Notes under the pieces: generated by a model | Told to the model about the DNA's origin: nothing | Seen by the model: only the letters and a program-made list of their open reading frames with translations | Databases searched by the model: none | Shown here: positions 15,642 to 25,001 of the stretch, piece by piece | Layout of the letters: each line of letters starts with the position of its first letter | Position numbering within the stretch: the stretch's first letter is position 1 | Translations under genes and position numbers: made by a program | Assembly: GCF_917563915.1 (NCBI RefSeq) | Contig: NZ_CAKJTI010000009.1 | Coordinates: forward strand, 1 to 64,000 | Direction: 5' to 3' | Source: Bacillus rhizoplanae | GTDB taxonomy: Bacteria > Bacillota > Bacilli > Bacillales > Bacillaceae_G | DNA length: 64,000 nucleotides

Positions 15642-17174
15642 ATGGTTCCATTAATTATCGGCGGTGTTTTATTAGCGATATTAGCTATCCTTATTTTAGT
15701 CTTTATTACAAAATATCGTACTGTTGGTCCAGATGAAGCGTTGATTGTAACGGGAAGCGGACTAGGCAGTGGAAAAAATGTTGTTACAACAGATGATGGT
15801 AAGAAGATTAAGATTATTCGCGGGGGCGGTACATTTGTTGTGCCAATTATGCAACAAGCAGAACCTCTTAGCTTATTAAACTATAAGTTAGAAGTAGGAA
15901 CGCGTGATACATATACAAAACAAGGTGTTCCTGTAACAGTAAATGGTGTTTCTATTATTAAAGTGGGTTCTACAATTGAAGAAGTATCAACAGCGGCAGA
16001 GCAATATTTAGGGAAAGAAACAGAAGAGCTAAAGGTAGAGGCAAAAGAAGTGTTAGAAGGACATTTGCGAGCAATTCTTTCTTCGATGACAGTAGAAGAT
16101 GCGTATAGTAACAGAGAACAGTTTGCACAGAAAGTACACGAGGTTGCTTCTACTGATTTGAAGAAGATGGGGTTGCGCATTGTATCATTTACTATTAAAG
16201 AAATTAGTGATAAAAACGGATATTTAGATGCACTTGGCCAACCGCAAATTGCGACAGTAAAACGTGATGCACAAATTGCAAACGCAGAACGAGAAAAAGA
16301 AGCACGGATTGAAAAAGCACGTGCCGAAAAAGAAGCAAAAGCAGCAGAGTATCAACGCGATGCACAAATCGCTGAAGCAGAGAAATATAAAGAATTAAAG
16401 GTGCAAGCATATAAAAGAGAGCAAGAACAAGCACGTGCTGATGCAGACCTTTCATATGAATTACAGCAGGCGAAAGCACAACAAGGTGTAACAGAAGAGC
16501 AAATGCGTGTAAAAATTATTGAGCGTGAAAAACAAATTGAATTAGAAGAAAAAGAAATTGCTCGCCGTGAAAAGCAATATGACGCAGAAGTAAAGAAAAA
16601 AGCAGATGCAGATCGTTATGCAGTTGAGCAAGCTGCTGAAGCAGAAAAAGTGAAACAAATTAAAAAAGCAGATGCAGACCAGTATAAAATTGAAGCGGAG
16701 GCAAGAGCACGTGCAGAAGAAGTACGTTTTGAAGGTTTAGCAAAAGCAGAAGTACAGAAAGCCCAAGGTACAGCAGAAGCGGATGTTATTAAACTGAAAG
16801 GTCTTGCTGAAGCAGAAGCAAAACAAAAAATTGCTGAAGCATTTGAACTATACGGTCAAGCAGCGATTATGGATATGGTACTGAAAATGTTACCAAGTTA
16901 TGCGAAAGAAATTGCAAGCCCGCTTAGTAATATCGACAAAATTACAGTTGTGGATACAGGCGGCGGTGGAAAAAACAGCGGTGCTGGTAAAGTAGCAGGC
17001 TATGCAACAGATTTAATGGCAACGATGCAAGAAACATTAAAAGCTTCTTCTGGCATTGATCTAAAAGAATTGCTGGAAAGTTTTGCAGGGAAAGGTGCAG
17101 TGCAGCAACCTGTTAGTGAGAAGCCTGTTGTAGAAGTAGTGGAAGAAAGTAAGAAGGAAAATAGTGGGCAGTAA
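15642..17174 (+). CDS. floT: flotillin FloT (YuaG)
   Basis: A 510-residue flotillin that scaffolds functional membrane microdomains, affecting membrane fluidity, signalling and protein secretion. An N-terminal membrane-inserting hydrophobic segment (residues 2-25) is followed by an SPFH/PHB domain to about residue 190. A long Ala/Glu/Lys-rich coiled-coil region then holds repeated A-E-K motifs (residues about 195-400). The C-terminal region holds a GGGGKNSGAGK linker and an acidic tail. The length matches B. subtilis FloT. It is transcribed with yuaF. The third gene of the B. subtilis operon, yuaI, is not present here. Confidence 0.95.
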   Translation: MVPLIIGGVLLAILAILILVFITKYRTVGPDEALIVTGSGLGSGKNVVTTDDGKKIKIIRGGGTFVVPIMQQAEPLSLLNYKLEVGTRDTYTKQGVPVTVNGVSIIKVGSTIEEVSTAAEQYLGKETEELKVEAKEVLEGHLRAILSSMTVEDAYSNREQFAQKVHEVASTDLKKMGLRIVSFTIKEISDKNGYLDALGQPQIATVKRDAQIANAEREKEARIEKARAEKEAKAAEYQRDAQIAEAEKYKELKVQAYKREQEQARADADLSYELQQAKAQQGVTEEQMRVKIIEREKQIELEEKEIARREKQYDAEVKKKADADRYAVEQAAEAEKVKQIKKADADQYKIEAEARARAEEVRFEGLAKAEVQKAQGTAEADVIKLKGLAEAEAKQKIAEAFELYGQAAIMDMVLKMLPSYAKEIASPLSNIDKITVVDTGGGGKNSGAGKVAGYATDLMATMQETLKASSGIDLKELLESFAGKGAVQQPVSEKPVVEVVEESKKENSGQ

Positions 17175-17181
17175 AAATAAT

Positions 17182-17218
17182 AACCCCTCTAGCGTGTGTC
17201 TAGAGGGGTTGTTATTTT
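17182..17218 (+). terminator. terminator of the flotillin operon
   Basis: AACCCCTCTAG and CTAGAGGGGTT form an 11-bp perfect stem with a 7-nt loop and a T-rich tail. Confidence 0.88.
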
Positions 17219-17343
17219 AGTATAGCTAACTAGAAAATGTAATACAATTCAAATCTTTTAAAATATAAAAGATCTGGAATAACAGTGATAGAATGGGTGA
17301 GGAAAATGAGATTTTGAATAGGAAAGTAAGGAGTAGAGCTTGT

Positions 17344-17598
17344 ATGAAAGCAGTTATTGAAAGTGTCTATAGTCCATGTAATGGAGTAGTAGAAGAAGTG
17401 TTAGTCAATGAAACGTCTCATGTATATGAATGGGAAAAGCTACTTATTATTAGAAATAATAAAGGGGTATTAGAAGAAGCAGCGGTTGGGATTAGTGGAA
17501 ATGTATTATCTGTAGATGTAGTAGTTGGACAGGAAGTAGATACGAATACGCTATTGTGTAAAGTAGAAGATGATTTTTTAATAACGGGATGCGAATAA
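17344..17598 (+). CDS. small biotin/lipoyl-like domain protein
   Basis: An 84-residue protein consisting almost entirely of a barrel-sandwich (biotinyl/lipoyl-like) fold. The half-motifs SPCNGVVEEVLVNE and ISGNVLSVDVVVGQEVDTNT are the typical G-x-V and V-x-x-G-x-x-V pairs. The usual biotin (A/M-M-K) or lipoyl (D-K-A) turn is not present; the turn reads IIRNNKGVL instead, so modification is uncertain. The preferred start is the ATG at 17344, with AAGGAG 9 nt upstream. An open frame back to 17293 has no better ribosome site. No carboxylase or dehydrogenase gene is adjacent, so the partner is unknown. Confidence 0.6.
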   Translation: MKAVIESVYSPCNGVVEEVLVNETSHVYEWEKLLIIRNNKGVLEEAAVGISGNVLSVDVVVGQEVDTNTLLCKVEDDFLITGCE

Positions 17599-17622
17599 AT
17601 TTCATTTTATTAAAATATAAAA

Positions 17623-17670
17623 AAACAAAAACGAGTATGTGTGTAAGTAATACATGTACTCGTTTTTGTT
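17623..17670 (+). terminator. terminator of the lipoyl-like gene
   Basis: ACAAAAACGAGTA and TACTCGTTTTTGT pair around an inner partial stem. Confidence 0.8.
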
Positions 17671-17739
17671 GTAATGAAAAATGATATGCCGAAGGGTTCT
17701 ATTCATTGGTATCCATCAATATTTTTAATATGAATAAAG

Positions 17740-17895
17740 ATTATCCCGCTATTCGTGGGCATTAATCCCCCCACCTGAAGATTGAGAGAAACGAAGAAGA
17801 TAGGTGGGGAATAACTGCCCGTAAAAGCCCGATTGGTGAGAGCTTTCCATCAGTGGGGATGAAGAAAACCCCCACTGATGGAAGTTTCACTTTAT
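17740..17895 (+). repeat. bcr1 repeat, full length (GAGAGC variant)
   Basis: A full bcr1 copy in which the central GGTTCAACTAACC stem is replaced by GGTGAGAGCTTTCC, a second sequence type also seen at 33250 and 37947. It ends GTTTCACTTTAT. Confidence 0.92.
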
Positions 17896-17967
17896 TTTGT
17901 ATTTATTTTTGTTATCACTTTTGATAATATAATCATAAGATATAGTAAAGGAAGTAGGTTTTTATAT

Positions 17968-18513
17968 ATGAAAGAAAAAAAGATGGATATATTATTTCAT
18001 CCAATTCGCTTTCAACTTATTCAAGAGTTTATTGGAGGAGAAAAATTAACAGCAAAGCAGCTTGCTAAAAAATTACCTCATATTCCACAAGCGACGTTAT
18101 ATCGTCATTTAGAAAAATTAACAACAGCACATATTTTACAAGTTGCTCAGGAAACACAAATACGAGGAACTGTTGAAAAATTATATGTGTTAAATATCAG
18201 TATGGCCAGCATTTCACAAAAGGATTTGCAAGATGTAACGAAAGAAGAACATATGCAATATTTCATGATGTTTGTCACACAACTTACAGCAAATTTTAAA
18301 GATTACTTGCAGCAAGATCAGATTGATTTTGAGAAAGATGGAGTGGGGTATCGTCAAGCGAGTTTTTACATGAGTGATGAGGAGTTTCAAGAATTTATAC
18401 AAGAAATGAGTGGCGTATTTTTAAAAGCAATGAAGCGTAAGCCATCTCCAGAGCGAAAGCGAAGAACGCTTTCAACAATTATAATTCCTGAAAGAAATGG
18501 GAAGGGAGAATAA
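17968..18513 (+). CDS. winged-helix transcriptional regulator (ArsR-like)
   Basis: A 181-residue cytoplasmic regulator. Residues 5-75 form a winged helix-turn-helix of the ArsR/HTH_20 type (HPIRFQLIQEF...TAKQLAKKLPHIPQATLYRHLEKL). The remaining region resembles the helical effector or dimerisation part of regulators often paired with transport or hydrolase genes. The start is the ATG at 17968 with AAAGGAAGTAGG upstream. The open frame runs back to 17878 into bcr1, which is not real coding. It lies 5 nt ahead of the hydrolase gene and probably controls it. The ligand is unknown. Confidence 0.75.
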   Translation: MKEKKMDILFHPIRFQLIQEFIGGEKLTAKQLAKKLPHIPQATLYRHLEKLTTAHILQVAQETQIRGTVEKLYVLNISMASISQKDLQDVTKEEHMQYFMMFVTQLTANFKDYLQQDQIDFEKDGVGYRQASFYMSDEEFQEFIQEMSGVFLKAMKRKPSPERKRRTLSTIIIPERNGKGE

Positions 18514-18518
18514 AAAAG

Positions 18519-19463
18519 ATGGGAAAAGAATTGTTCGTTACAATTGAAAGTACGGTTTCACTTCAAGGAACGTTAACAATTCCAGCATATGACGCACCAA
18601 CATACCCAGCTATTTTACTTATTGGTGGAACTGGAAAAGGAGATCGGGATGGAAATGTTCGCGGTTTAAAACTACATTTATATAAAGATTTAGCGGATTA
18701 TTTCACTTCATTAGGATTTGCAACGCTACGTTACGATAAGCGTGGTACGCACAAAAGTGAAGGCGATTATTATAAAACAGGTGTTACAGATTTAATTGAT
18801 GATGGAGTTGCTTGCGTACGTTTTTTAAAGGAGCATCCGCAAATTGATCCAAAGCGAATAGTAATTGTAGGTCATAGTGAAGGGGCTTTACTTGCGCCAG
18901 CTATTTATGTTAGAGAATCAGTTGCTAACTTAATTTTACTTAGCGGCGGAGCTGAGCCTTCGAAAACATTACTTCCAAGACAAATTGAAACGGTAGTGAA
19001 AGAATTGGAAGCAGCATCTGGATTTCGAGGGTGGCTATACCGCTTTTTAAAACTTCCACAACGTATTAAGAAACAGAATGAAGCGGTGATGGAAAAAATA
19101 CAACAATCATCAAATCCTGTTATGCGAATAAAAGGGGCAAAGGTAAATGCAAAGTGGATACGTGAACAATTTCAATACAATGTCGTAGAGTATTTAGAGA
19201 GAGTGACATGTCCTGTTTTAGCGATTACTGGAGATCGAGATATACAAGTGCCGCCAGAACAGGCAAAGGATATTGCGGAATATGTAGCAGGTGAGGCAGA
19301 GTGGCATATCATCCCGAATATGAATCATATTTTACGAGAAATTGAGAAAAATCATACAATGCTAGGTATAATGAAGGAATATAAAGGGCTTGCGGCTAAA
19401 AATATTCAAGAGGAGTTATTGTATGTTATGAAGGAATGGTTAGCAAAATACAATCTTCCATAG
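18519..19463 (+). CDS. alpha/beta-fold hydrolase
   Basis: A 314-residue cytoplasmic serine hydrolase of the alpha/beta fold. The nucleophile elbow is GHSEGAL (about residue 118). The acid is probably the Asp in GDRDIQVPPEQA and the His is in NMNHILRE. The early GGTGKGDRDGN stretch resembles the oxyanion segment of dienelactone-hydrolase or cephalosporin-esterase type enzymes. It shares an operon with the upstream regulator, and its end is close to the ankyrin lipoprotein gene. The substrate cannot be inferred. Confidence 0.82.
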   Translation: MGKELFVTIESTVSLQGTLTIPAYDAPTYPAILLIGGTGKGDRDGNVRGLKLHLYKDLADYFTSLGFATLRYDKRGTHKSEGDYYKTGVTDLIDDGVACVRFLKEHPQIDPKRIVIVGHSEGALLAPAIYVRESVANLILLSGGAEPSKTLLPRQIETVVKELEAASGFRGWLYRFLKLPQRIKKQNEAVMEKIQQSSNPVMRIKGAKVNAKWIREQFQYNVVEYLERVTCPVLAITGDRDIQVPPEQAKDIAEYVAGEAEWHIIPNMNHILREIEKNHTMLGIMKEYKGLAAKNIQEELLYVMKEWLAKYNLP

Positions 19464-19474
19464 GGGATGAGATT

Positions 19475-20200
19475 GTGCAAAGAAGAAACATTTCATTTCT
19501 TGTATTACTTGGAGTATTGGTGGTAATGACGGCTTGTGAAAAACAGAATCAAACTGAGTTTATGATAGTGAAACAGGAAGACGTAGATACAAAGGAAGAG
19601 AACTGGATGGATAAGCAGTTATTACTTTCAGCACAGCTCGGAGATACAGAAACAGTTGTAAAATTGATAAAAAGCGGTGCAGATCTGAATGTAAGAGGTA
19701 CACAAGGGGAAACACCGGTTATGGCAGCAACATATCATAACCATATTGATACTGTGAAAACATTACTGGCAGCAAGAGCAGATGTAAATATCCAAGATAA
19801 TCACAAAGATAATCCATTTTTATATGCTGCAGCAGAGGGGACTTTAGAAATTTTAAAGCTAACAATTGAAGCGGGCGCGGATCCAAAGATAATGAATCAA
19901 TTTGGCGGTACGGCATTAATTCCAGCAGCAGAACGCGGCCATGTTGAAGTTGTAAAGGAACTTCTCACTCATACAGATATCGATGTCAATCATATTAACA
20001 CTCTTGGCTGGACTGCATTAATGGAAGCTGTTCTTTTAGGAAATGGAGGTAAAGAATATCAGCAAATTGTACAGATGTTAATAGAGCACAATGCTGATGT
20101 AAACATTCCCGATAAAGAAGGTATTACCCCTCTCCAACATGCCAAAGAAAGAGGATTTACAAGAATCCAGTCCATACTAGAAAAAGCAGGTGCTTATTGA
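19475..20200 (+). CDS. ankyrin-repeat lipoprotein
   Basis: A 241-residue protein with a lipoprotein-type signal (hydrophobic core then VVMTAC, the Cys at about residue 21) and five to six ankyrin repeats from about residue 55 to the end. Repeat signs include GADLNVRGTQGETPVMAA, ADVNIQDNHKDNPFLYAA and the closing ADVNIPDKEGITPLQHA. The repeats probably mediate binding of an unknown partner on the outer membrane face. The chosen GTG at 19475 has AGGGG about 9 nt upstream; the open frame starts earlier, inside the hydrolase gene. It is likely the third gene of the regulator-hydrolase operon. Confidence 0.8.
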   Translation: MQRRNISFLVLLGVLVVMTACEKQNQTEFMIVKQEDVDTKEENWMDKQLLLSAQLGDTETVVKLIKSGADLNVRGTQGETPVMAATYHNHIDTVKTLLAARADVNIQDNHKDNPFLYAAAEGTLEILKLTIEAGADPKIMNQFGGTALIPAAERGHVEVVKELLTHTDIDVNHINTLGWTALMEAVLLGNGGKEYQQIVQMLIEHNADVNIPDKEGITPLQHAKERGFTRIQSILEKAGAY

Positions 20201-20202
20201 TG

Positions 20203-20242
20203 AAAACACCTCACACGTTTCATTGTGTGAGGTGTTTCTTTT
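20203..20242 (+). terminator. terminator after the ankyrin lipoprotein
   Basis: AAACACCTCACAC and GTGTGAGGTGTTT form a strong stem with a T-rich tail. Confidence 0.9.
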
Positions 20243-20256
20243 AATTATTAAAAGCA

Positions 20257-20340
20257 TTATTTTTGGGTTTGTATCCAAATACCATCTTGGTTTAGAAAAT
20301 ACCACTTACTATTATCTTGAATCCATCCTGTTATGTGTAG
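20257..20340 (-). pseudogene. remnant of a cell-wall-binding repeat protein
   Basis: A minus-strand frame of about 27 codons ends TGWIQDNSKWYFLNQDGIWI plus six residues and a stop. This is the pattern of choline/cell-wall-binding repeats (G-W, K-W-Y-x-L, D-G). Only the last repeat survives and an in-frame stop precedes it, so the gene is a decayed 3' end. Confidence 0.65.
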
Positions 20341-20390
20341 TTATTTTGGTTTTGTGATTCACAAGATAGTTGTGCAGCTTGTAAGATTTT

Positions 20391-20416
20391 TTTATCCCAC
20401 ATTAATGGGCAGTAAG
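20391..20416 (+). repeat. bcr1 left-end fragment
   Basis: TTTATCCCACATTAATGGGCAGTAAG matches the first 26 bases of bcr1. The rest is absent. Confidence 0.8.
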
Positions 20417-20422
20417 TGTGGA

Positions 20423-20502
20423 TTTAAAATAAAGTCGCGATGTTTATAAAAAAGATGCGATGTTTAAAATAAAGTCGCGGCGTTTATAAAAATGTTGCGA
20501 TG
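20423..20502 (+). repeat. four tandem 20-bp imperfect repeats
   Basis: Units at 20423, 20443, 20463 and 20483 follow the pattern TTTAAAATAAAGTCGCGATG with substitutions. Units 1 and 3 are most alike, as are 2 and 4, which suggests duplication of a 40-bp pair. No gene covers it, and a hairpin terminator follows immediately. Confidence 0.85.
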
Positions 20503-20506
20503 CTCT

Positions 20507-20541
20507 ACCCCTTTAGATGGTTATCTAAAGGGGTGTTTTTA
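20507..20541 (+). terminator. intrinsic terminator
   Basis: ACCCCTTTAGAT and ATCTAAAGGGGT pair around GGTT and are followed by TGTTTTTA. Confidence 0.85.
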
Positions 20542-20729
20542 TAGTGAAAAGGAAAAGAACATCTGAATTGAAAGATAGATTAAGGAACTGTTGAGTGACA
20601 ATAAGTTATTCCGTTAAAGGGCCATTTAATGGAATAAGGCTCATAAATATTTGTACTAAGTATTAATAGGTTATGATTGTGAAGAAATTTAGTTAGGGTA
20701 TCAGTCCAGTTTATTAAAAAACAGGAAAT

Positions 20730-20766
20730 AAAAATCCCGTATTCAATAAAAAATACGGGATTTTTA
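20730..20766 (-). terminator. probable terminator of the P450 operon
   Basis: AAAATCCCGTATT and AATACGGGATTTTT form a stem with T runs on both strands, 83 bp downstream of the P450 stop. Confidence 0.8.
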
Positions 20767-20848
20767 TAAATCAGTTTATCTTGTTTCAAGTAACACCTAG
20801 TCGAAAGAAGTTCATTAGTTAAATATTACTTATCTAATTAAGAAAAAT

Positions 20849-23800
20849 TCAGATTCCAGCCCAAACATCTTTTCCGTATCGTCCTTCACGTTGTAAATGA
20901 TCCAACCAATTTCTTGCCTCTTGTTCACTGACTCCATGAATTTCTTGATATGCGTGACAAAGATTATCTTCTACATCCGGAGCCATTCGACTTCCATCAC
21001 CACATATATAAAGGTGGGCACCGTTATCTAATAACGAAATTAAATTAGCTCCATCTTGTTTCATTAAATGCTGTACATATGTTTTTGGATGTCCTTCCAA
21101 GCGAGAAAAAGCTGTGTGTAAAGATATTAAGCCATCTTTTTCATCTTTTTCTAGTTCTGTACAATAGAGATAATCTTTTTCAGGATGACGACAACCGAAA
21201 TACAGATGCGCTTCCCCTAAGTTAACACCTTTGTTCTTTTGGACACGACGCGTTTGTAAGAACCCACGGAATGGTGCAACTCCAGTGCCTGGTCCAACCA
21301 TGATAATTGGTGTTTTTGGATCTTCAGGTAACTGAAACCTTGATTCTGGAGTTCGAATAAAACAAGTAATCTCATCTTCATTGTGACACTGAGCTAAATA
21401 ATTAGAAGCGACACCTTTATATTCTCCTTGTCCACTCCATGCAGGTCCACTAACAACACCGACCGTAATACTTAGACGATCCTGTGCAACAAGTGGAGAG
21501 CTTGAAATAGAATAGTAACGCGGTTTGAGCGCAGGGAGAAGTTCTAAAAAGCGTTCAAACGGGATTTCACACGCTTCATACTTTTCAAGAAGATCTAACA
21601 TTGAAATGCGTTTCTTTAGTATTTGGTCTTGATAAACTCCATCTTCCAATAATGCTTCCAATTCGTATTTATGAGGAGGACAAACTGTAAATGTTGCCAA
21701 TTCCCGTATTTGTGCTCGAGTTGCCGATTCCTGAACCTCAACACTATAGCTAAGAAGGTCAAATAAACTAACAGGACGGTCCAAAGGAAGATGAACTGTA
21801 CTACGTCCACTTGTACTCAGTATGACTTGATCCTTCCCGTTTAATCCAAATCGTTTTAAAATTCGGTTGACATTTTTTCGGCTGTTACTTGGCAGCACTC
21901 CAAGATGGTCGCCTTCCTGATAAGTAACTCCTTCCGGCAAGGCTATCTCAATATGTCGAGTGCCCCGTTCACTTTCAGCTGACTGAAGCTCCTGGCTAGC
22001 AATCACCGTTGCATAAACAGCTTTGTTATTTTGAGCGATCGGATTAGCAGGAGGACCTGAAATCAACTGAACGGAAAGCGATGATTGATGAGACAATGTT
22101 TCGGTTCCCTCTTTCACCTTTAGGCCAAAAGCATTCGAGACATCCTTCCACATGTTCTCTTGCCATTGAGCAAAATCATTCTCGAAATCTCCTCCAGCGT
22201 CAGCCTCTCCTCTTACGGTAAACCTTATGGCACCTTTCTGTTCAAGCTCTTTGTCAATAAATTTCGGAACACTCTGGTAAGTATTCGCCCAATTTCGATC
22301 TCCGCAACCAAAAACTGCATACCTGATCCCTGTACATCCCTCTGTGTCTGATTGCTCCAGCCATTTTACGAACTGAGCGGCATTCTCAGGAGGTTGACCA
22401 TTATATGAAGAAGTTACAATGAGTACCGCACCTTCTTTAGGTAACTTTCCGATATAATCGTTCAATGTTCCCACATCGCTCTGGAAACCCAGTAACCTTG
22501 CATGGTCTGCGAGCTTCCTAGCAAACTCTTCCGCTCTGCCTAAGTTTGAACCATACAATATAAGCAGAGGTAAGTTTTCAGCACCTTCAATTACTTCTTG
22601 TTTTAAATATTGCGAAGCCAGTTTCTTCTTTTCTTCATTTTCCTTCTCCTTCTCATCTGCCAACGGAGGATTCAGTAAAGATGCGACTTGCTTCCCTTCC
22701 CTTAATTTAATTCTAATTCTTAAATTTTCTGGTTTTATGGTCAACGTTTGCTTAATCTTCAACTGATAGTTTTCATAATCAATTAATTCAAACTTTTGAA
22801 GAATCATTCCAAGTACCAGCGTAGCTTCATAAAGTGCGAACTGCATACCAATACAAGCACGTTGACCATTCCCAAATGGCTTATATGCATGATTTGGTAC
22901 TTTGGAAGGGTCTGCGAAACGTTCCGGACGGAATTCTTCTGCATCTTCTCCCCACACTTCTTTATCCCGATGAAGGGCGGGAAGAAGCACGGTCAAACCT
23001 TCACCTTTTTTCACATGATACTGTCCGCCGATTATAGTATCCTCCTTTGGATACACATCAAAAGATGGAGCGGTCGGCCATAACCGTATGGCCTCGTTTA
23101 GAATCATGCGAATGTATTTGAGGTTTAGCACTTGTTTATAAGATGGAGTGGAATCACCGAGGACCTGATCCACTTCTTCGTATGCTTTCTTCAGAACTTC
23201 CGGATGTTTCAGTAAAAAATAAGTCGTAAAGGATAATAAACCACTTGTTGTTTCATGCCCAGCAATTAAGAAGGTAATAATTTGGTATCGGATATTTTCA
23301 TCATCCAACACTTCCCCGGTCTCGGGGTCTTTACTGTTTAACATGCGGGCCAGCAGATCTATCTCTCCATTATTTCCATTAACCTTCCGCGCTTTAATAA
23401 TTTTATCTACCAACGAAAACATGCTTTGTATATCATCTTGGAATTGTCTGTTTTTTCTAATCATCAGAGTATCCATGCCCTTCGAGCGGGCAATTTTATG
23501 CATAGCTTCGTCAAGTGCACGTACCATGCTGTCGATAAATGGATCATGTTTTTCTTTATAAAAACTATTAAATCGGTAGTTAAAACCACAAAGACCGATC
23601 GTATCCAAAGTAAGGCGGGTCATGTCTCCCGGTACATCGATATGATCACTATCGTGATTCAACCGAGCCCATTTCTGAATCAGCTGCGAAGCGATGTCTA
23701 ACATCATGGTATGATATCCCTTCATGGCTTGTTGGCTGAATGTTGGCAGCAATATATTATGGGCTTTTCGCCAGTTTGGCTCCGATGTTTTACTCGTAAA

Positions 23801-24070
23801 CAGACCGTCCCCCGTAAATTCGCGTACATGCACCATATCATTTGCAACATGTTTATCAAAACGATTGATATCACAGACTTCAGTTACCAGTTTGTGTTCA
23901 GAGATACATATTGTTTTAAAACCTGGAGCAGTCAACCGAAATATTGGTCCATATTCTTTCGCTATCTCACAAAAAGAAATAGTAGGTTGACTCATGTCGA
24001 ATAAAGGGTAGTTGCCGAGTGGTCCATATGTTTTGGGTTGTGGAATCCCGCCTGTCTGTTCTTCTCTCAT
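20849..24070 (-). CDS. bifunctional cytochrome P450 / NADPH-P450 reductase (CYP102A, P450 BM3 type)
   Basis: A 1073-residue self-sufficient fatty-acid hydroxylase that uses NADPH and O2 to hydroxylate medium and long-chain fatty acids near the omega end. The N-terminal P450 domain (1-460) carries GHETTS (I helix), the E-x-x-R of the K helix, and the haem-Cys motif [10 protein letters not shown] near residue 400. A diflavin reductase follows with an FMN flavodoxin domain ([13 protein letters not shown]), an FAD domain (RYYSISSSP) and an NADPH site ([14 protein letters not shown]). The opening resembles CYP102A enzymes ([12 protein letters not shown]), and many internal stretches read closer to B. 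subtilis YrhJ/CYP102A3. Codons look richer in G and C than in neighbouring genes, suggesting transfer. It lies 61 nt after a TetR gene, mirroring B. subtilis fatR-yrhJ. Confidence 0.96.
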   Translation of the reverse strand: MREEQTGGIPQPKTYGPLGNYPLFDMSQPTISFCEIAKEYGPIFRLTAPGFKTICISEHKLVTEVCDINRFDKHVANDMVHVREFTGDGLFTSKTSEPNWRKAHNILLPTFSQQAMKGYHTMMLDIASQLIQKWARLNHDSDHIDVPGDMTRLTLDTIGLCGFNYRFNSFYKEKHDPFIDSMVRALDEAMHKIARSKGMDTLMIRKNRQFQDDIQSMFSLVDKIIKARKVNGNNGEIDLLARMLNSKDPETGEVLDDENIRYQIITFLIAGHETTSGLLSFTTYFLLKHPEVLKKAYEEVDQVLGDSTPSYKQVLNLKYIRMILNEAIRLWPTAPSFDVYPKEDTIIGGQYHVKKGEGLTVLLPALHRDKEVWGEDAEEFRPERFADPSKVPNHAYKPFGNGQRACIGMQFALYEATLVLGMILQKFELIDYENYQLKIKQTLTIKPENLRIRIKLREGKQVASLLNPPLADEKEKENEEKKKLASQYLKQEVIEGAENLPLLILYGSNLGRAEEFARKLADHARLLGFQSDVGTLNDYIGKLPKEGAVLIVTSSYNGQPPENAAQFVKWLEQSDTEGCTGIRYAVFGCGDRNWANTYQSVPKFIDKELEQKGAIRFTVRGEADAGGDFENDFAQWQENMWKDVSNAFGLKVKEGTETLSHQSSLSVQLISGPPANPIAQNNKAVYATVIASQELQSAESERGTRHIEIALPEGVTYQEGDHLGVLPSNSRKNVNRILKRFGLNGKDQVILSTSGRSTVHLPLDRPVSLFDLLSYSVEVQESATRAQIRELATFTVCPPHKYELEALLEDGVYQDQILKKRISMLDLLEKYEACEIPFERFLELLPALKPRYYSISSSPLVAQDRLSITVGVVSGPAWSGQGEYKGVASNYLAQCHNEDEITCFIRTPESRFQLPEDPKTPIIMVGPGTGVAPFRGFLQTRRVQKNKGVNLGEAHLYFGCRHPEKDYLYCTELEKDEKDGLISLHTAFSRLEGHPKTYVQHLMKQDGANLISLLDNGAHLYICGDGSRMAPDVEDNLCHAYQEIHGVSEQEARNWLDHLQREGRYGKDVWAGI

Positions 24071-24131
24071 TTTTATCCTCCTTCGAAGTTTGAGATATAA
24101 AGGAAATTATTTAATATTCAACTTTAATTTT

Positions 24132-24674
24132 TCACTCATATTCTTTAGTCCAACTTATTAATTGTTTAATTACTTTTTGTTTTAAGCCTTCATCAATCTT
24201 CCCTATCTTAAAAATTTCCGAATAGCATAATCCATCGATGGCTAATCTAATAATTGCAGCCTTTATTGGCTCGATCTCATCCTTTTCCATTTCTTCATAT
24301 AATTCTTGACAATCATTTTGGAACTTGGAAAGAAGAAGTGGGTTAGTAAACAAAGTTGCGACATATGCAGAAACAAGCCCGTTTGATAAACCAGTATCGT
24401 TTATTGCTGATTCCAAGTAAGCACGATGCCATTTTCCTATGGATTCCGAAGAATTGCTTACTTTATCCCGAACATCCATTAAAAATGCTGACGAATATTC
24501 ATCAATCATACCTTTTATAATTGCGTCCTTATTAGGAAAATGATAGAGTAATCCTCCTTTACTGATACCAGCCTGTTTCGCGACAGCCTCTAATGTCAAT
24601 TTTTCCATACCATAATTCTCAATAATAAAAGAAGCAGCAGCTAATATTTCTTTACGTCTTGAATTGCTCATCAA
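24132..24674 (-). CDS. TetR-family regulator, FatR-like
   Basis: A 180-residue TetR repressor. The N-terminal helix-turn-helix is clear (ENYGMEKLTLEAVAKQAGIS followed by KGGLLYHFPNKDAIIKGMI), and the rest is the helical ligand-binding domain. It is the first gene of an operon with the P450, as is B. subtilis fatR, whose product represses the hydroxylase and is released by fatty acids. That ligand is inferred by analogy. A palindrome overlapping the promoter (24729-24744) is the probable operator for autorepression and control of the P450. The ribosome site AAGGAGG precedes the ATG. Confidence 0.85.
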   Translation of the reverse strand: MMSNSRRKEILAAASFIIENYGMEKLTLEAVAKQAGISKGGLLYHFPNKDAIIKGMIDEYSSAFLMDVRDKVSNSSESIGKWHRAYLESAINDTGLSNGLVSAYVATLFTNPLLLSKFQNDCQELYEEMEKDEIEPIKAAIIRLAIDGLCYSEIFKIGKIDEGLKQKVIKQLISWTKEYE

Positions 24675-24724
24675 AATGACCTCCTTTCTCAGTCAGAAAT
24701 GAATTATTCACTCACTTTAAATTA

Positions 24725-24753
24725 ACTATACCGTCTGGACGGTAACTATGCAA
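24725..24753 (-). promoter_or_regulatory. promoter of the TetR-P450 operon
   Basis: On the minus strand TTGCAT, a 17-nt spacer and TATAGT lie about 50 nt upstream of the TetR start. This is a good SigA promoter and it overlaps the palindrome at 24729-24744. Confidence 0.8.
24729..24744. promoter_or_regulatory. TetR operator palindrome
   Basis: TACCGTC-TG-GACGGTA is a perfect 7-bp inverted repeat with a 2-nt centre. It lies across the spacer and -10 of the promoter, where a bound TetR dimer would block RNA polymerase. Confidence 0.75.
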
Positions 24754-25001
24754 AGTGATAATTGTTATATATATATATAACATCGATTATTTTCATCCTA
24801 AATTATTCCTCCTAGCATTTATCTAACAAAAAGATAGATAACGAACAATGTGTAGTTTATAATGAAAACATGTTGTTTATATTAAAATTATATCGTTTTT
24901 GCTACATAATTCAATTTACATTTAAGACATAAATGTACGATAAGGAACAAAAGGATAAAATCTGTTGTTTAAAATGACAATAACGAACAAGGAGATATAA
25001 G

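Noticed and set aside
17878-17967. N-terminal extension of the HTH regulator starting inside bcr1
   Set aside because: The ATG at 17968 has a good ribosome site and matches the start of the winged-helix domain.
20580-20789. Minus-strand ORF of 69 codons downstream of the P450 gene
   Set aside because: Its N-terminal half is the hairpin terminator at 20730-20766, and no ribosome site is present.
22160-24004. Several plus-strand ORFs antisense to the P450 gene
   Set aside because: They are shadow frames caused by codon bias of the P450 gene and have no ribosome sites.
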